From Arenicola marina (Eukaryota; Annelida; Polychaeta; Arenicolidae): 64,000 bases of DNA. Made by a program: the position numbers and the translations under genes. The notes beneath the pieces are model-generated. The model saw nothing but the letters and a program-made list of their open reading frames with translations, was not told the origin of the DNA and made no database searches. The stretch lies in NCBI GenBank assembly GCA_964019135.1, contig OZ025249.1:15649088-15713087 (forward strand), written 5' to 3'. This document shows positions 60,538 through 64,000 of this stretch, piece by piece (the first letter of the stretch is position 1; every line of letters starts with the position of its first letter).

Positions 60538-61171
60538 TGCCATGCTGGCTGGGATGCGTTGTTGATGGATAGGATATGCTTTGCAAACGAGTTTCGTGGG
60601 ATTCACGAGAAAGAAAAATGATTTCTAGTGTGATTATAGGATATAAGGAAATGTCGGTATGTATTTTACATATGATCTCAAATTCAGTTTTTAAAGTGGA
60701 TTTTCTGATTTATGCTTGTTTTGATGAGAAATTTGTATCTGTTTTTGCTGGGGCTTTCCGTCAGGCGTCAAGTTTCCAGTTCATCATCCATTGTGGTTGT
60801 GACCTATTTCAGACAAGCTCACTTATTGCTCATGATTGGCATTGACTGCGATGGTCAATTTCGTAACAGAAGGACGATTTTTCAACAGAAAAATTGTTTG
60901 GTCTCCTTGAGTCAATCGCAATTTATCAGCTCGCTAAAACAGTACATTCGTGAAAAATAATGTACAGTTTAGACAATAGAATGACGTCATAGCAGTAATT
61001 TAAGTGCTAAGATGAAGCTCTACTTTGCAAGTCATTGTCATAAACATGATACATGTGTGATTTGTGTAGCTAACATGGTCGCGTAAGATAAGACTTAGAT
61101 CAACAGATTTTCTTCAAATTGTGCCTAATTCCCCTTTAAATGGCTGAACGGCGCTGGAGGCCTATGTTGAT

Positions 61172-61460
61172 GGCGCCCTGGTAGCCCTACGCCAATGGTG
61201 ATGGGGCCCCGATAGCCATACACCCATGGTAATGGGGCCCTGGTAGCCATACGCCCATGGCAATATGGCCCTGGTAGGTCTACGCCCATGGTGAGGGGGC
61301 CCTGGTAGCCATACACCCATGGTAATGGGGCCCTGGTAGCCATACGCCCATGGCAATGTGGCCCTGGTAGGTCTACGCCCATGGTGAGGGGGCCCTGGTA
61401 GCCTCACGCCCATGGTGATAGGGCCCTGGTAGCCTCACGCCCATGGTGATAGGGCCCTGG
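61172..61460 (+). repeat. 31-bp tandem repeat, about 9 copies
   Basis: The unit is GGCCCTGGTAGCCATACGCC plus CATGGTAATGG. Exact 31-bp steps are seen between GGCCC at 61205, 61236, 61267 and 61298. Because 31 is not a multiple of three, the minus-strand open frames through it cycle all three frames (LPGP-, HHGR-, AYGYQG-rich) and are not genes. Confidence 0.85.
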
Positions 61461-63300
61461 GGGAATGTGATACCATGACACCCCCTTTTCGTAATACCCT
61501 CGATTCGGCCTGAAGTAACGCAGCTTGCGCGCAGCAGGGCGATAAACGGGCGACGTCTCGTGCTTCCAAATCACCCCGTTAGCCTCTGAGCCCCATACAG
61601 AGTGGGGGGGGGGGGTATGGAGGAGGGTGTCCAATCCTGTTATACAGACAGTTACAAGCTTATTTTCATCTCCTGGGGCCGTATACAAAATCCCCTCGTA
61701 AGTTACGCACGAAAAGTGCATTTTCGTCTTAGTTCGTCTTCGTTGTGGTGGTGTTTATGATTAAGAGATCTTCTTCAATATCATTTTAGCACTTTCTTAA
61801 TTCAGAAAATCCACTTCTTGTGTTACTACTGAATAGGTATTTTGAACCCGATAATCGCTTGACAAATCTTCCACTTAGCGCTAAGTCTATTGGCCTAGCG
61901 TAAATGTCGATTATGAATACGGGCCCTGGTGTTTTCGTATACCTGTTTGTTGTGCGATGTCCACTATTTTCAAAGGTTAGCCTAGTAGGCCTACTATGGC
62001 TATGCGACGGGCAATTCTATCCGATTTTGCCCGTCCTACAGCCATAAAACTATGGCTACACCAGAGGGCACTTAGTGCAGTACTGAAGGGATCAATATAG
62101 AACGAGCCCTTTCTATATCCGGCGGGAGGGCAAGGGCGGGGGGGGGGCAGTTGGGGAGGGGGATTAAGGGTCCCTTCGCGATGATGCCGGCACGAAGGAA
62201 GAGAGGGGAAAAGGCGGTCGGGAGTGGGGCCAAAGTTTGGGACCTTGTTGCAGGGCCCGGGATGTGAGTTCATCCGGTGCAATGGCCGGGTCGGTGGGTA
62301 CCTTTCCCGCCGAGTCCTCGTTGATTGATTGGCCACGGACCATGTTTGGCAAGTCTATATAGACCTTCCCCCCCACCCCACCACGCCTACTTGGCTCACT
62401 CACCCTGCTCTCAGTCAGCTCTAGACCCCTCTCCCAATCCACCCTCCCTCCCGCCCTCACCCTGCTCTCAGTCAGCCCCCTGAAACACAAGCCATCCACG
62501 CGACGTGAGATTGCCAAGTCAGTGAGATTGCGATTACCTGTTGCACCCCTCCCCTCCACCCTCCCCCCCCCCCACCCCCACCCCACACACATAACCTCAC
62601 CTCCCTAGACCATCACCTGAGCGGCCCTATTCCACCCTCCTCTCCACCTGTCCTTGACGAGCTCTTGTAAAAGCAGGTCAGTCAAACAAACACGGTCGGT
62701 TCACGTGCCTCAGTGTCCCCTGCCCCCCCCCCCCCCCCTCCCGGCCTGCCCCACATTGAGAGGCTTGCGCCGCGTTTAGCTGACCCCGCAAACATCCATA
62801 TAAGGCAATAGACACGTCCGGTCCGGTTCCATATAAGGTAACCGAGATCCGGCTTGGGTTTTCCGCGGCGACGCTTCTTGCTACGCCGTAAGTGCGTTCT
62901 GGAAAGTGGTATATTCCAAGTAGGCCCACGTGTGTTTTTTAAGGCGCATTTTTACTCGCATAACGGTCATAAATCTGCATTTTGCCGAAATACATGTAGA
63001 TCCGGTTTGCACAAATAAACGATATCAGGGGCACGTAGCAGTGGTTCTAGAAGCCATTCAGCACAAAGTATGTCAACCCTAATACTTGTTACAGAAATCG
63101 TTGTAAATCTTACTAAAAGAAACCAGAAACTGTATTGTGTTAAGGTCCTGGTGCCCAAAGTTATTAAGTAGAATAGAAATAGAGAGTTGTAAACAAGAAT
63201 AGTATATATGCAAAGATACAAAAGTATCCTTTAACGGACCTGTTCTCAGAAGGGCGAAGTTTATTTGATACCAAACGGTTGTGTTTGAGGTTGTGTTTGA
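61460..63300. other. intergenic with C/G homopolymer runs, nothing supported
   Basis: Simple G or C runs at 61606-61616, 62139-62148, 62545-62580 and 62724-62740. No coding frame with recognisable content and no structured RNA seen. Confidence 0.5.
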
Positions 63301-63304
63301 GGTT

Positions 63305-63560
63305 GGTTGGTTGGTTATTCAGGACAGGTTAACCACCTTTGGTCATATCGCGTCAATGTAAGAAGGAAGGGAGAGTGGAGCCATGTCCCCGGGGGTAAGC
63401 CCCTACTCTTTACGAAGAAAGACATGGAATCTTTATCCTGCGACCACACAGACATGGCCACAGCGGGGCTCTAACCATCGATCCAAGTGCCGTTAGGCTC
63501 TCAGGTGGCCAGAGCGCTCAAGGCGAGCGCTTTCACCCACTGAGCTACCGGGCCGGCCCC
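63305..63560 (-). mobile_element. full-length tRNA-derived SINE (family S), minus strand
   Basis: The minus strand begins GGGGCCGGCCCGGTAGCTCA with the A box TAGCTCAGTGGG, then GTGAAAGCGCTCGCC and a B-box-like GATGGTTAGAGCCCCG. The family body GGCCATGTCTG, GGATAAAGATTCC, AAAGAGTAGGGGCTTACC, GGGGACATGGCTCC and GCGATATGACC follows, with a tail rich in AACCAACC. This is the best preserved copy. Confidence 0.75.
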
Positions 63561-63764
63561 TGTGTTTGAGGGAAAGAATTATTGCGTAACTTGGTTTATC
63601 TTTTAAGTTGGAGATTTATCATTATGATCAGGCATAAATTGATTTATCAAACAACATTTTAAAAAAATGGTCTAAACTACATATATGGAAGACGTACATA
63701 TAAACAGGTGAATCAAATATAGTGTGTATAGCTTTAAATGTGCCCGAATACAGGAATGACTTTC

Positions 63765-63860
63765 TTCACAAAGAGTATAGGGGGTTACTCCCGGATACAT
63801 GGCTCCCATCTGCCTTGTCCCTTCCCAGTGTCGCGATATGACCTACACAGGTAAATTGGT
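63765..63860 (+). mobile_element. 3' half of a family-S SINE
   Basis: AGAGTATAGGGGGTTACTCC, GGATACATGGCTCCCATC and GTCGCGATATGACCTAC keep the family order. The tRNA head is missing, as in a 5'-truncated insertion. Confidence 0.55.
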
Positions 63861-63914
63861 CCTACTCAAATCAATCCCTAATACACCTCAGTATTGTGGA
63901 GTATAGTATCCAGA

Positions 63915-64000
63915 CAGTGGTGGATCCAGGAAGTTACGACAGGGGGGACCATTTACTAAGGTAAAATTCAGGCGCGGGTCCAGTGAGAAACTTGCCAGAT
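63915..64000 (+). mobile_element. start of a second hAT-like element, cut by the window end
   Basis: CAGTGGTGGATCCAGGAAG resembles the terminus of the element at 48909, followed by AGGGGGGACC. The other end lies outside the window. Confidence 0.35.

Larger units (their letters stand above)
57951..60555. mobile_element. 2.6-kb TIR element carrying a DUF4806-type gene
   Basis: ATCCCAGCCAGCATGGCA at 57951-57968 is exactly inverted at 60538-60555. Both ends are rich in CCAACGTTG-type subterminal repeats (57975-58095 and 60330-60537). Many DNA transposons have such repeats for transposase binding. No transposase is seen. Inside lies one three-exon gene with its own poly(A) signal. The outermost AT on both sides could be a 2-bp target duplication or part of the TIR. 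The superfamily is not recognised. Confidence 0.65.

Noticed and set aside
61125..61413. Minus-strand frames of 83-85 codons in the 31-bp repeat
   Set aside because: They simply cycle the three frames of a 31-bp tandem repeat.
63480..63560. Functional tRNA gene
   Set aside because: The A box is good, but the B box and acceptor stem are degenerate, and the sequence continues into a SINE body shared with other copies.

Overview
Organism and nature of the window. This is animal nuclear DNA. It has spliced genes with GT-AG introns, tRNA-derived SINEs, several families of terminal-inverted-repeat (TIR) elements, many poly-C/poly-G tracts and a 200-base assembly gap. A leucine-rich-repeat gene of LRRC41 type, a DUF4806-type gene and the frequent short motif TAGGCCTA suggest a marine invertebrate, perhaps a deuterostome. 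The clade is a guess. Layout 1 (about 0.75-45.5 kb): one plus-strand gene that I identify as LRRC41 (MUF1-like, an elongin-BC-box LRR protein). Ten coding exons can be joined in a consistent phase into about 788 codons. The gene is swollen by tandem repeats. A 69-bp minisatellite of 553 full copies (4795-42967, 38.2 kb) begins inside exon 6, spans that exon's 5' splice site and fills the following intron. A second minisatellite (30 bp, 33 copies, 44451-45441) begins in the last codons and the stop codon of the same gene. Smaller AT-rich arrays lie in two other introns. Layout 2 (45.5-57.9 kb): no gene that I can support. It holds SINE copies, a 386-bp element with TTAA ends, a 212-bp hAT-like element, a CpG-rich patch with CTCF-like motifs, long GC-homopolymer stretches, an assembly gap inside a degenerate repeat, and a fold-back element. 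Layout 3 (57.95-60.56 kb): a 2.6-kb element with perfect 18-bp TIRs. It encloses a three-exon DUF4806-type gene that carries two nonsense codons, followed by its own poly(A) signal. Layout 4 (60.6-64 kb): a 31-bp tandem repeat, low-complexity sequence, two more SINE pieces and the start of another hAT-like element. Main point: in LRRC41 two unrelated minisatellites were each seeded on a coding boundary. The first seed is a splice donor, which leaves hundreds of copies of GGGTAGGT in one intron. The second is the stop codon, which leaves a 332-codon in-frame open extension behind a single UAG. The very long antisense open frames over both arrays (up to 3,233 codons) are most simply explained by periods of 69 and 30, which are multiples of three, and I do not call them genes.
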